A stretch of 64,000 nt of DNA from Phycisphaerales bacterium (GCA_003141315.1 PLLP01000002.1:186001-250000); one strand, 5' to 3'; positions 8,773 through 17,376 are shown, numbered from the stretch's first letter. A program made the numbers and translations. The notes: generated by a model from the letters alone, not told the origin.

Positions 8773-10968
8773 ATGACAGAAGAATTCAAAAAAAGCATAA
8801 TCAGAAGACTCAAATCCACGGATTACAGGCCGACGAAGACTGCGAAACTTTCCAGAGAAATGGAGATAAGCAGTAAGGATTACCCGGTGTTTAAAGAGGC
8901 TCTCGACCAGCTTGTCGAGGCCGGCAAGGTGATTATAGACAGGGGCGGCGTGGTAGAGCTTCGGCCGCTTTCGGGGCGAATCGTCGGCACGTTTCGCTCC
9001 AACCCGCGAGGTTTCGGCTTCGTTTTGCCGCTCGAACCCGACCTGCACGAGGACCTGTTTATACCGCCTGACAATACCGCGGACGCCCTCAACGGCGACA
9101 TGGTGGCGGCGAGTGTGGTTACTATGCAGAGGCGGGGCGGTAAAACTCTTTACAGAGGAAAAATAACGGAAATACTCCAGCGGGCGGACAGCAAATTCGT
9201 CGGGACGCTGCGGCATACGGAAACGGGGTGGCTCGTTGAGCCGGACGGCAAAAGTTTTACCGACCCGATAACGGTCGATGATGTGACGGCCAAGGGCGCC
9301 ACTGACAAAGATAAAGTGGTTGTGGAAATGATTACCCGGCCAACCGATAAACATCGGGCACAGGGCGTTATCATTCAGGTTCTCGGAAGGGCGGGGGCAT
9401 TCGAGACAGAGCTAAATTCGATAATTTATAAATATCATCTGCCGCTGGAATTCGCGGAAGATTGCGTAGAGCAGGCGAGACATGCCGCCGCGATTTTTGA
9501 AAAGGCCGGCAACGATGTTCGGCAGGATTTAACAGGCAAGACAATCATCACAATCGACCCGCCGGACGCGAGGGATTTCGATGATGCGATAAGTCTCGAA
9601 AGAGACGACGATAACAATTTTTGTCTCGGCGTTCATATCGCTGACGTAAGCAGTTTTATCGCACCCGGCACGCCTCTCGATAACGAGGCGCGGCAGCGCG
9701 GCAACAGCGTGTACCTGCCCGGCAAGGTTCTGCCGATGCTGCCCGAAATGTTAAGCAACGGTATATGTTCGCTTCAGCCGAACCAGAGACGCTTTACCAA
9801 AAGCGTATTCATTACTTACGACGAGCTCGGAAGGCCAATCCAGAGACACTTCGCAAATTCCGTAATCTGCTCGACACAGAGGCTTACCTATTTGCAGGCC
9901 GACAAAGCCCTGAAGGGTCATAAAAAAGAGGTGCTGCCTGCCGTCTTCGAGCTTTTGAAAAATATGGAGACGCTCAGCCGTTTAATCGAAAAGCGCCGCA
10001 ACGAAGACGGGATGCTTCATCTGAACCTGCCGGAGACGGAATTGATTTTGGATAATGCAGGTCGGGTAATTGACGCTGAACCGGCGGAAGCGAGTTATCC
10101 GCATACGATAATCGAAATGTTTATGGTCGAGGCCAATGAGGCTGTGGCATCGCTGCTCGACAGGCTTAATGTTCCGTTCATACGAAGGATTCACCCGCAG
10201 CCCGACGCGATGGCGATGAAAGAGCTGGCAATCGTTATGCGGAGCATCGGGTATAATTTGCCGAAAGTTCCCGACCGGTATGACCTGCAGAAGATACTTG
10301 CCTCCGTCGTTGGACAAGACAGCGAGCTTGCCGTCAACTTAGTTGTTTTGCGCAGTCTCGAAAAGGCGAGATATTCTCCGCAGAATGTCGGCCATTTCGC
10401 GCTGGCAAGCCGTCATTACAGCCACTTCACAAGTCCGATTCGCCGGTACGCAGACCTGCTTATTCACCGGCAACTCGATGAGTATCTTCGCACCGGCTCG
10501 CTAAAGGAAGATAAGCAGCTCGATTTGGTTGAGGCGGGAAAGCACATCAGCTTTACGGAAGAGCGGGCGCAGGATGCGGAAGGAGAATTGAAGACGGTTC
10601 TGATTCTCCAGATGCTCAGCAAAAAAATCGGCGAGGTTATGGATTGCGCTATTACGGGCCTTACCAATTTCGGCGTATTTGCCCGCAGCAAAAAATTCGG
10701 TATCGAAGGGCTGATTACAACGGCGGACCTTGGAGATGACCACTGGCAGTATAATCAAAAACATCACTGCATCACAGGGGCGCGCTCGGGCGTGGTGCTG
10801 ACTCTCGGCAAGGCAATAAAGGCAAAGATTATTGCCGTCAACGTCGCCGCACGCCAGCTTAATTTATCACCCGCGGAAGCGCTCGTCAAACTACCCGAAA
10901 AACATAAAAAAGAGCCAAAAAAATTCCACAAAAAGAGACACACAAAAAGGCATTCATTTCGTCGTTAA
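8773..10968 (+). CDS. rnr: Ribonuclease R (RNase II family 3'-5' exonuclease)
   Basis: RNase R degrades structured RNA processively from the 3' end. In this 731-residue protein there is an N-terminal winged-helix region, OB cold-shock folds (GFGFVLP, about residues 80-220), the catalytic RNB domain with the metal-binding DPPDARDFDDA motif (about 260-270), a C-terminal S1 domain (about 630-700) and a very basic tail (KKHKKEPKKFHKKRHTKRH) that helps unwind RNA. The length is normal. A TATAAT at 8759-8764 ends only 8 bases before the ATG and there is no Shine-Dalgarno sequence, so the message may be leaderless. Confidence 0.95.
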   Translation: MTEEFKKSIIRRLKSTDYRPTKTAKLSREMEISSKDYPVFKEALDQLVEAGKVIIDRGGVVELRPLSGRIVGTFRSNPRGFGFVLPLEPDLHEDLFIPPDNTADALNGDMVAASVVTMQRRGGKTLYRGKITEILQRADSKFVGTLRHTETGWLVEPDGKSFTDPITVDDVTAKGATDKDKVVVEMITRPTDKHRAQGVIIQVLGRAGAFETELNSIIYKYHLPLEFAEDCVEQARHAAAIFEKAGNDVRQDLTGKTIITIDPPDARDFDDAISLERDDDNNFCLGVHIADVSSFIAPGTPLDNEARQRGNSVYLPGKVLPMLPEMLSNGICSLQPNQRRFTKSVFITYDELGRPIQRHFANSVICSTQRLTYLQADKALKGHKKEVLPAVFELLKNMETLSRLIEKRRNEDGMLHLNLPETELILDNAGRVIDAEPAEASYPHTIIEMFMVEANEAVASLLDRLNVPFIRRIHPQPDAMAMKELAIVMRSIGYNLPKVPDRYDLQKILASVVGQDSELAVNLVVLRSLEKARYSPQNVGHFALASRHYSHFTSPIRRYADLLIHRQLDEYLRTGSLKEDKQLDLVEAGKHISFTEERAQDAEGELKTVLILQMLSKKIGEVMDCAITGLTNFGVFARSKKFGIEGLITTADLGDDHWQYNQKHHCITGARSGVVLTLGKAIKAKIIAVNVAARQLNLSPAEALVKLPEKHKKEPKKFHKKRHTKRHSFRR

Positions 10969-11039
10969 GGAAACTTCTGAAAAATATGTTTTTGGAAGTG
11001 ACCGCTCACTCATGTTCGCGGCTCTGATTTTCTGAAGAA
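10969..11039 (+). repeat. 85-bp-type inverted-repeat element, copy 1 (diverged)
   Basis: It begins directly after the rnr stop codon. It shares CTGAAAAATATG, the core GACCGCTCACTCATGTTCGC and GGCTCTGATTTTCTGAA with the copies at 26185 and 36697. Its ends are more diverged. Confidence 0.75.
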
Positions 11040-11041
11040 AT

Positions 11042-11851
11042 TCAGTTTTGTTTGTTTTGAGGGGAGGCGGACTTTTTCTTTATCGAAAATACAACAAAGA
11101 CGATTAAGAGAATGGCGCCGTAAGAGCCGATAACGCCGGCAAACTGCGCAAAATCTTTTATCAGCAGGGACAAGGGTATCAATATGAAAGCGGCGATTTT
11201 GGCGATGGAAAAATGTTTCGAGTCAACCCAGGAGGGTAAAGGCAGGAGCGAAAATATTTTCAGGATTATCCAGCCTGCAAGGAGACCTGCTGCTGCGCCG
11301 GCAAGGGTATCCGAAGGATAATGAGCAAAATCGACAACTCGCAATAGCCCGATAAGGCAGCAGGCCGGCAAAAGGAGTATTCCCCAAAGAGTACTTACGA
11401 AAGGCGACAGTGCGACCGCGACCGCAAAGACGCTTGCGGTGTCGCCGGAAGGGAAAGACCAGCTTTTGACGGGCGGGAAGGTTTTCTCCTGGTTTTCGTT
11501 TTCGATTACGCGTTCGATATAGTCGCGAGGCCTTTGCCTGCCGGTGAGATGTTTTAAGGGAAGGACGGTCGGGGCAACGGCGAGGAGCGCTAAAAGGATA
11601 ATGACCATTGTGCGGTTTTTGCCGGTAAGGATTCCGCCGAACAGAATCAGCCATACGAGGAGCCAGGCCTTGCCGAGGTATTTGAAAATAACGGCGGCTT
11701 TGCAGTAATTCCAGTGCGGGTTCAGCTTGTAGAGATAGCGCAAAGTCTGCTGGTCGAAAACAAGGAAGGAAGCGACGGCGGCAATAACGAGAAAGGCTAT
11801 TGCGGCGAATGCAAAAATCGTTGTTCTTTTTGGTATCGTAAATTCTGTCAT
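11042..11851 (-). CDS. PAP2-family membrane phosphatase
   Basis: A 269-residue membrane protein with about six hydrophobic segments. It carries the three-part PAP2 signature: KHLTGRQRP (motif 1), FPSGDT (motif 2) and RVVDFAHYPSDTLAG (motif 3, with the nucleophilic His). Family members dephosphorylate lipid phosphates such as phosphatidic acid, undecaprenyl diphosphate or lipid A phosphates; the substrate cannot be told here. Motif 2 normally ends in His (PSGH), but this protein has Asp. Its start overlaps the stop of the upstream ArnT-like gene by 4 bases, so the two are co-transcribed and probably modify the same envelope lipid. Confidence 0.88.
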   Translation of the reverse strand: MTEFTIPKRTTIFAFAAIAFLVIAAVASFLVFDQQTLRYLYKLNPHWNYCKAAVIFKYLGKAWLLVWLILFGGILTGKNRTMVIILLALLAVAPTVLPLKHLTGRQRPRDYIERVIENENQEKTFPPVKSWSFPSGDTASVFAVAVALSPFVSTLWGILLLPACCLIGLLRVVDFAHYPSDTLAGAAAGLLAGWIILKIFSLLPLPSWVDSKHFSIAKIAAFILIPLSLLIKDFAQFAGVIGSYGAILLIVFVVFSIKKKSASPQNKQN

Positions 11852-13941
11852 TTCAGTTCGATTTTATTTACAATTACTACTGCGACGTCGAGAAGCGTTC
11901 CCTTGGAATAATTTATACCTTTTTTAGAACCAATCATCTCGGTTTGCAGGCCGGGGAATTTTTTACATATTTCGTCGAGCAGATTTTTTGGGATTACAAG
12001 AATGCCGTTTTGGGTTTGCGATGCCCAATCGGCGACATCTTTTTCGCCGGCGAGTTCTTTTGTGGTTCGACTTGGCTCACCACGGGTGGTTCGACTTGGC
12101 TTACCACAGGCGGGTCGGCCGATGTAAAAATTCAGGGACGGCTCGTTAAATTTATAGACACAGACGGGGGTTTCGGGTCCGGTTTTTTCGTTGATGATTT
12201 TTGCGATTGCCGGTGGGATTTTAATCTGCTCGAGGCCTGGCAGGACGCCGAGTAAAAGGGGAATGAGGAAAACGGCCAGACCGGCCAAAAGCGCTGCGGA
12301 GCTTTTCAGGAATTGCTCTTTAAGCTGAAAGTATATTGCAGAGGCGGCCATAATAATCAGAATCAGGCCGCAGAGCGGTCCTGACCAGTTCAGAGGGGGG
12401 ATGTGCAGGCCGGTTTGTGTTTGCAGAATAAAAGGGCCGGCAAAACAGGCAGCAGCGAGGACAAAAGCTACAGGGCCAAAGAACCATACGCCGCCGCGGA
12501 GCCATTTTTTATCGCGTTCTGTGAGTCCGCCCAGGCGGGCCTGCCCAATGTGTTCGACGGGCAGGCTTTGTGCGGCTTCGATGGTGGCGGCGGTGATAAG
12601 CGCCAGTGCGGGCCAGATAAAAAGGATGTAGTGGGGCAGTTTCGTAGCCGCCAGGGACATCAGCAGAAGGATTGAAAGTATCCAGCTGATTAAAAGGAAT
12701 TTAGTTTGTCTGCTGCCGACTCTGCCGCCGAGGCAGGCTGAAATTGCGCCCGGCAGGTGCAAAATGAATGGGAAAAAGCCCGCAATAATTATGGGAATAT
12801 AGTAGGGCAGGAAGAGCAGCCAGTTTCCGCCGTGATGCTCCATAGGGTTGAGTGCGCGGCCGATGACGTGCCTGCCGAGAAAGACGTGCAGGAAGTTTCC
12901 GCCCGCGGCTTTGTTGGCTGGGATTGCCCATAAGAGGAAAATCAGGCAGCCCAAAACAGCAGCCAGACAAACCGAAAGGAACATTCGCAGATTATTGCGG
13001 TTCAGCCATATAACAACGTAAGTAACAAGAGTAACAAGGACGAGCAGCAGGCCGGTTTGGCCTTCTGCGAGCGCCCATAGGCCCAAAATAATTGCTGAAA
13101 GCAGGATGTGTGAGAGTTTGGGCATTGCGTGGAAGATGAGGCAACCCAGCAAGGCTGCGGCTGCCAGGCAAATCAAGGCAAATATTCGCAGATTGTTTTT
13201 GTTTGTTTTGGGGTTTAGCCATGAGACAGTGAGCATAACAAGGACGGGCAGCAGGCCGATAGGGCCTTTCGTAAGCGCACCGAGTCCTAAAGTGATGCCG
13301 AGGAGCAGGATGTGCATAATTTTAAATTTTGACTGCAAGGCGATGATGAAAATGAGCATTGAGGCAAGCATAAACGGCAGGACGATGCCGTCGGCAATCG
13401 CGGCGGTTCCGATAAAGAGGACAAGCAGTGAAGATGCGAGAATGAGCATCGATAACAAACCGGTTTTGTATGAGAACAATTTTTTGCCGATAAAAAAAGT
13501 GAGGACGCAGGCGGCAACGGTTCCGAGGACGGACCAGAGTCGGCAGGCGAGGGCGGTTGGACCGATGAGGCGGACGGGGACGGACATCAGCCAGTACATA
13601 AGCGGGGGCTTGTCGGGCCAGGGTTTGCCATCGAGGGTGGGGATGAGGTAATTGCCGGACTTGACCATTTCCAGCGTGACGGAGGCGTATCTCGGTTCGT
13701 CGCGGTCCCAGAGTGTGCTGCCGGCGGCAACGAGAATGAAAACGCAGAAAATAATGGCGGAAACAATCAGTATGGTTCGACTGGTTCGACTACGCTCACC
13801 ATAAACCTGCTCACCACAAGTGGTTCGACCTGGCTCACCACAAGCGGTTCGACCTGGCTCACCACAAGCGGTTCGACCGCTGGGCTCACCGCTCGCCAGC
13901 CCGTTGAAGGGGCATTTTTTTTGTTCATTTTGCAGGTTCAT
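11848..13941 (-). CDS. ArnT/PMT-like lipid-linked glycosyltransferase
   Basis: A 697-residue GT-C fold integral membrane protein of the dolichyl-phosphate-mannose / 4-amino-arabinose transferase superfamily. The DRDEPRYA motif (about residues 79-86) carries the catalytic acidic pair, followed by PDKPPLMYW, and there are many membrane helices. It would transfer a sugar from a polyprenyl-phosphate donor to an envelope acceptor. Two things are odd. About 62 residues (210-272) are repeated at 278-336 with clear similarity (HILLLGITLGLGAL / HILLSAIILGLWAL), adding two helices. An unrelated nucleotide repeat is also inserted in frame near both ends, giving GEPGRTACGEPGRT-like peptides at about 18-57 and 607-626. 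The protein may start after the first repeat block. Confidence 0.85.
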   Translation of the reverse strand: MNLQNEQKKCPFNGLASGEPSGRTACGEPGRTACGEPGRTTCGEQVYGERSRTSRTILIVSAIIFCVFILVAAGSTLWDRDEPRYASVTLEMVKSGNYLIPTLDGKPWPDKPPLMYWLMSVPVRLIGPTALACRLWSVLGTVAACVLTFFIGKKLFSYKTGLLSMLILASSLLVLFIGTAAIADGIVLPFMLASMLIFIIALQSKFKIMHILLLGITLGLGALTKGPIGLLPVLVMLTVSWLNPKTNKNNLRIFALICLAAAALLGCLIFHAMPKLSHILLSAIILGLWALAEGQTGLLLVLVTLVTYVVIWLNRNNLRMFLSVCLAAVLGCLIFLLWAIPANKAAGGNFLHVFLGRHVIGRALNPMEHHGGNWLLFLPYYIPIIIAGFFPFILHLPGAISACLGGRVGSRQTKFLLISWILSILLLMSLAATKLPHYILFIWPALALITAATIEAAQSLPVEHIGQARLGGLTERDKKWLRGGVWFFGPVAFVLAAACFAGPFILQTQTGLHIPPLNWSGPLCGLILIIMAASAIYFQLKEQFLKSSAALLAGLAVFLIPLLLGVLPGLEQIKIPPAIAKIINEKTGPETPVCVYKFNEPSLNFYIGRPACGKPSRTTRGEPSRTTKELAGEKDVADWASQTQNGILVIPKNLLDEICKKFPGLQTEMIGSKKGINYSKGTLLDVAVVIVNKIELK
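12062..12115. repeat. TTCGAC-type repeat inside the ArnT-like gene, 3' block
   Basis: Two tandem copies of a unit close to GGTTCGACTTGGCTCACCAC. The same unit forms the larger block at 13774-13892 in this gene. It is translated as CGKPSRTTRGEPSRTT. Confidence 0.75.
12526..12540. repeat. Mini-palindrome TCCGCC-GGCGGG inside the ArnT-like gene
   Basis: A TCCGCCCAGGCGGGC palindrome within coding sequence, a member of the GC mini-palindrome family seen throughout the window. Confidence 0.5.
13774..13892. repeat. TTCGAC-type repeat at the 5' end of the ArnT-like gene
   Basis: About four or five tandem degenerate units of GGTTCGACCTGGCTCACCAC lie just inside the coding region. They encode the CGEPGRTA repeats before the first membrane helix. 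Confidence 0.75.
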
Positions 13942-14061
13942 AGAAATCTTTGCCGGAAAAAACCATTGCTAACTGCAGGCGAGATTTAGGCCTCGATGCA
14001 GCCGAGTTAGCAGGGTATCAGAAAAAATTTCAAATTTCAAACTTCAAATCCCAAATTTTCT

Positions 14062-14089
14062 TTGACACACTATATATTGATAATATAAT
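14062..14089 (+). promoter_or_regulatory. nrdR promoter with an NrdR box
   Basis: TTGACA (14062-14067), a 16-base spacer and TATAAT (14084-14089). The spacer contains ACACTATATATTGAT (14067-14081), close to the NrdR-box consensus acaCwAtATaTwGtgt. A weak second site may lie near 14098-14113. This suggests nrdR autoregulation. Confidence 0.6.
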
Positions 14090-14211
14090 TGGTTAGACAG
14101 CAAGTAATAGTGATATAAATGTTTGACGGAATTGCCGAAGCGAAAGAGCGTCCCGGCAAGCGGGGTGCGGGCGAGCTTGGACAAAGGAATTTCTTGGGAG
14201 GCTGGTTTGCT

Positions 14212-14694
14212 GTGAAGTGTCCATTTTGCAGAGCGGATAGCGACAAGGTTGTGGATTCGCGGTCATCTGATGCGGGCAGGGTAATCAGGCGTCGAAGGCA
14301 GTGCCTTGTTTGCAAAAGGCGATTTACCACTTACGAAAAGGTCGGGGAAAGTTTCAAGCTCTACGTAATCAAGAAAGATAATTCGCGAGTTCCCTACGAC
14401 AGGGAAAAAGTGATGGCGGGTCTTCAGAAGGCGTGTTATAAAAGGCCTGTATCGGCAGAAGAGATTCAGCAGATAGTCGAGAGAGTGGAAGAGGATATTT
14501 TCAAGAATTTCGACAAGGAAGTTTCGTCGGCGTTTATCGGCGAGAGCGTAATGAAACATTTGAGCAGCGCCGACAAGGTGGCGTATATCCGATTCGCAAG
14601 CGTGTATCGTGATTTCAAGGACGCGGGCGAATTGATTGACGAGGTGAGCGAGACAATTCGTCGGTCGGAGTCCGCCACAGGCGGACAAGAATAA
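14212..14694 (+). CDS. nrdR: Transcriptional repressor NrdR
   Basis: NrdR is the zinc-ribbon/ATP-cone repressor of ribonucleotide reductase genes. The chosen GTG start gives the standard beginning VKCPFC and follows GGGAGG by 10 bases; an upstream ATG at 14119 would add 31 unconserved residues. The zinc ribbon is CPFC ... CLVC, followed by RRRQC and RFTTYE. The ATP-cone (VIKKDNSRVPYDREKVMAGL onward) covers about residues 50-140. The C-terminus ends in SESATGGQE, where TCCGCCACAGGCGGA, a GC mini-palindrome, has entered the coding sequence. No ribonucleotide reductase gene is in the window. Confidence 0.95.
   Translation: MKCPFCRADSDKVVDSRSSDAGRVIRRRRQCLVCKRRFTTYEKVGESFKLYVIKKDNSRVPYDREKVMAGLQKACYKRPVSAEEIQQIVERVEEDIFKNFDKEVSSAFIGESVMKHLSSADKVAYIRFASVYRDFKDAGELIDEVSETIRRSESATGGQE
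14671..14685. repeat. Mini-palindrome in the 3' end of nrdR
   Basis: A perfect TCCGCC-aca-GGCGGA palindrome, in frame, encoding the SATGG part of the C-terminal tail. Confidence 0.6.
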
Positions 14695-14729
14695 TAAAAC
14701 CAACCTTTTGTTTGGCAGGGAGGCGGGAA

Positions 14730-15326
14730 ATGCAGACAAAGGCAAAAATCAGGGTGGTAAAAGCGGACGGCTCTGTGGAAGATTACCTGCACACGAAGGT
14801 TCTTGCGACGATTAACAACTGTATGACGGTGGCGGGGCATTTCGACATTTTATTTACCGAGGAATTCGCGGAGGTGATAACGTATCATCTTTACAGGCAA
14901 TCCGCAGCGGGCGCGCACACAATCGCAAGCGACCAGATTTTTGCACTCGTCAAGGCGGTGCTTTGCTCGACGGGTTTCGATGATGCAGCCGAGATTCTTA
15001 ACTATCATCAGTGGCAGCGAAATTTGCGGCGCGGGCGGATTGAGGTTTTGCCGGCTTGTAAGGACGGGCTTTGCGGAACTGGAGGCGTGCATAAAGACGA
15101 GCAGAAAGTGAATCCGCCTTCTGCGGAGTGGAATAAATCCAGAATTGCGTCTGATTTGGTTGAGGATGGCTTTGACAGGCAGCTGGCGAGGATTGTTGCA
15201 GGTGCGGTTGAGGAGAAGATTTTGAATTTGCAATTGCGGCGGGTTTCGACGGAGCTTATAAGGCAGATTGTAATAGCCGAGTCGGCAGCTTTTGTTTCCG
15301 CCCACCGACAACTGCAAAGCGTTTGA
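14730..15326 (+). CDS. ATP-cone domain protein downstream of nrdR
   Basis: A 198-residue protein with no zinc ribbon. The first about 100 residues (IRVVKADGSVEDYLHTKVLA onward) match the ATP-cone fold of NrdR and ribonucleotide reductases, which senses ATP and dATP. Residues about 135-190 (DGFDRQLARIVAGAVEEKIL, then VSTELIRQIV) look like a second, partial ATP-cone. The ATG at 14730 follows GGGAGG by 6 bases; a TTG at 14712 is the alternative. It lies 35 bases after nrdR and is surely co-transcribed. A role with NrdR as a nucleotide-sensing partner is inference from domain and position; no known family name fits with certainty. Confidence 0.7.
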   Translation: MQTKAKIRVVKADGSVEDYLHTKVLATINNCMTVAGHFDILFTEEFAEVITYHLYRQSAAGAHTIASDQIFALVKAVLCSTGFDDAAEILNYHQWQRNLRRGRIEVLPACKDGLCGTGGVHKDEQKVNPPSAEWNKSRIASDLVEDGFDRQLARIVAGAVEEKILNLQLRRVSTELIRQIVIAESAAFVSAHRQLQSV

Positions 15327-15388
15327 AATAGGTGAACATCTCTCTTTTTCGATACGTGGACATTTTTTACTTTTAATGAAATATAAAC

Positions 15389-15640
15389 ATGAGGATAAAG
15401 TATAAAAAACAATTATATACTGTTTTTTGGCCAATGTTTTTTCTTATTACATTGTCCGTTTCTATCGTATTTATATTCTTTTCACCGGTTGAAATATGGC
15501 AAGGAAAGTTTGGCGGACAAACCGATTCTATAACATTAAAATGGATTTACAAAATATGTGGAGTAGCTATCTTTTTATATGCTACTATTGTATCTGGAAA
15601 AGAGACTTACAAGATTTTTAGAAGAAAAAAGAAAAAATAA
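15389..15640 (+). CDS. Small two-helix membrane protein, unknown
   Basis: An 83-residue basic protein with two predicted membrane segments (FFLITLSVSIVFIFF and IYKICGVAIFLYATIV) and a Lys/Arg-rich C-terminus (KIFRRKKKK). Its base composition is clearly more AT-rich than the neighbours, suggesting recent arrival. The ribosome site is poor. I do not recognise a family. Confidence 0.5.
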   Translation: MRIKYKKQLYTVFWPMFFLITLSVSIVFIFFSPVEIWQGKFGGQTDSITLKWIYKICGVAIFLYATIVSGKETYKIFRRKKKK

Positions 15641-15786
15641 GGGACGCTACCATTTTAGGGAACCCGGTATATTAACAACAAAATGTCCCGCCCAATTGTC
15701 GTTGGTGGATAACCCGTCGTGAAATGCATTCGTTTCGTCAAACTGCCCCGACCACAGGTGTCGGAGCTAACCGAAACGGCAAAACC

Positions 15787-15859
15787 CCGTCGCCGTTCCG
15801 GCGACGGCTAAACAAAATGAAAACCCCCGCGGCTGTCTTGCGACAGCAAAACGCGGGGG
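15787..15859 (-). terminator. Double hairpin terminator after the AsmA-like gene
   Basis: For minus transcription the first hairpin is CGCGGGGG/CCCCCGCG with an inner GCTGTC/GACAGC stem (15859-15824), followed by TTTTCATTTT. The second is a perfect 9-bp CCGTCGCCG stem (15807-15787) followed by TTTT. It lies 40 bases past the stop of the minus-strand gene at 15902. Confidence 0.65.
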
Positions 15860-15901
15860 CTAAATATAACGACACAGTTAAATACAAATCTTGTATTTGT
15901 T

Positions 15902-16723
15902 CTATTCTTTTTTTGGTTTTACGATTCCCTGGAGAGCGCCGCCGAGGTCTTTAACTTTGTTGCCGACGCCTGTGCCAAGATTTTTACCTTGGTCGAGTAA
16001 TTGGCCACCTACATTGCCGAGACCTTTGAGTGCGCCGTTCAATGGTTTTGTGATGTCATCCGGCAGGATGCCTGCACCTTTTTCAGCGATGCCTTTGCTG
16101 ATGGCGACGATGATTTTGCTGACGAGTGCGGCGGTTGTGGTTTTTCCGTCGTTACCGATGTCCTTCATTATAATCGGCGGCAGCTTCAGCGGGATGGTGT
16201 CGGCCTTTCCCGGCAGGGGCAGCAGTTTTACATCGACGGTAATATCCGTAAGCTCAAGATAATCGATGCGGAGTTTTTTGCCGCTGGCCTGTTTTGTCTT
16301 GTCGGCGGGCTGTTCTTCGCCTGCGGAGATATTTTTAAGTATGTCCTGGATGTTGTTGCTTCTTATATCTTTTTGTTCAAGTACTACTTTTATGCCGTTA
16401 AGTTTAATTTCGGGGATGTGTATGGTGCCGCTGAGGAGCGATGCGGGACTTACCGTGATACTGCCGCTTTTCAATTCGAGGAATTGCTTGTTCTTATATT
16501 CAGGGGGGTTGCCGATAGAGAGGTTCGTCAGACCAAGCGACCCGCCGAGAATGGAGAGGCTTGCCTTGTCGAGAGTAACGGGGACTTTTAGCGCGCTGGA
16601 GCCGGCCTTTTCGATACCCCACTTTACGAGCCTGCCTCCGTAAATTTTGCCGACTATCGAGAGGATAAGGACCAAAAGTAGAACGACTATTGCAACAATG
16701 CGCAGGATTTTTAATAGTTTCAT
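15902..16723 (-). CDS. AsmA-like membrane-anchored protein
   Basis: A 273-residue protein with one N-terminal membrane helix (IVAIVVLLLVLILSIVG), then an extended beta-rich region starting GRLVKWGIEKAGSSALKVPVTLDKASLSILGGSLGL-type, typical of AsmA/TamB-related proteins. The repeated pattern 'V.L.KA.LS...G.L.L.NL.IGNP' is the family hallmark. Such proteins sit in the inner membrane and reach into the periplasm, with roles in outer-membrane lipid transport and homeostasis. The C-terminal third is Gly/Lys rich and looks disordered. Confidence 0.75.
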   Translation of the reverse strand: MKLLKILRIVAIVVLLLVLILSIVGKIYGGRLVKWGIEKAGSSALKVPVTLDKASLSILGGSLGLTNLSIGNPPEYKNKQFLELKSGSITVSPASLLSGTIHIPEIKLNGIKVVLEQKDIRSNNIQDILKNISAGEEQPADKTKQASGKKLRIDYLELTDITVDVKLLPLPGKADTIPLKLPPIIMKDIGNDGKTTTAALVSKIIVAISKGIAEKGAGILPDDITKPLNGALKGLGNVGGQLLDQGKNLGTGVGNKVKDLGGALQGIVKPKKE

Positions 16724-16889
16724 TTTCGGCTCCTTAAATAGTTAAACATTTAAGCAGTAAAGGATAAGCAGGCCAATCCCGATTTTACCAGCCGTTATGA
16801 TGCTCCGGCACGGCGGGTCGGGAATAGCAATTACCCGTTACCAATTATCACAAGGCGCATACAGCCGAAATAAACTTTCGGCATCAGGT

Positions 16890-17267
16890 TTATTTAATTT
16901 CCAGGCCTGTAAGGTTGCCGCCTTTTTGTTTGAGCTGGTCGTAATAGATTTCGAACCGCTCCTTAAGTGCGCTGACGGACCTTTCGATATCTGCCATCTG
17001 CTTTTTCAGGTCAACGGCCTTTGCGCCGAGAAGCTCTGTCGGATTTATGGTTTTGAGCTTGGTGGTAACTTTTTCGAGGTCGGTTTGTTTCGAAAGAATC
17101 GTATCTTTGTAGCTTAAGGCCATATCGTGAAGCTGGGAGACATCCATTTTTGCGACTTCTGCCTTTATCTGGTCGATGGGTTTTGTTGCATCGGCGCCTT
17201 TTTTGCCGCATGAGGGCAAAGTAAGGCAGAGTGCCAAGGCGAGCAGGCTGATAATTGTTTTTTTCAT
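16890..17267 (-). CDS. Small coiled-coil lipoprotein
   Basis: A 125-residue protein with a lipoprotein signal ending in the lipobox LPSC-G (Cys20). The mature part is helical, with heptad-like spacing (LEKVTTKLKTINPTELLG, LKKQMADIERSVSALKERF), so it is probably a coiled coil attached to a membrane. Its function is unknown. It is transcribed in the same direction as murA (109 bases upstream) and the AsmA-like gene (166 bases downstream). Confidence 0.75.
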   Translation of the reverse strand: MKKTIISLLALALCLTLPSCGKKGADATKPIDQIKAEVAKMDVSQLHDMALSYKDTILSKQTDLEKVTTKLKTINPTELLGAKAVDLKKQMADIERSVSALKERFEIYYDQLKQKGGNLTGLEIK

Positions 17268-17376
17268 TTTTTTACCTCCAAATTATAAGTTTTTTAATTA
17301 AACGCTTCCTAATTATAGATGTTTCAGGATTTTGAGCAATATGCAATTTTCAAATTATGCAATTGGTTTTTTTCGG

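Noticed and set aside
14119-14211. Upstream ATG for nrdR at 14119
   Set aside because: It would add 31 unconserved residues; the GTG at 14212 has a GGGAGG site at good distance and begins the zinc ribbon as in the family.
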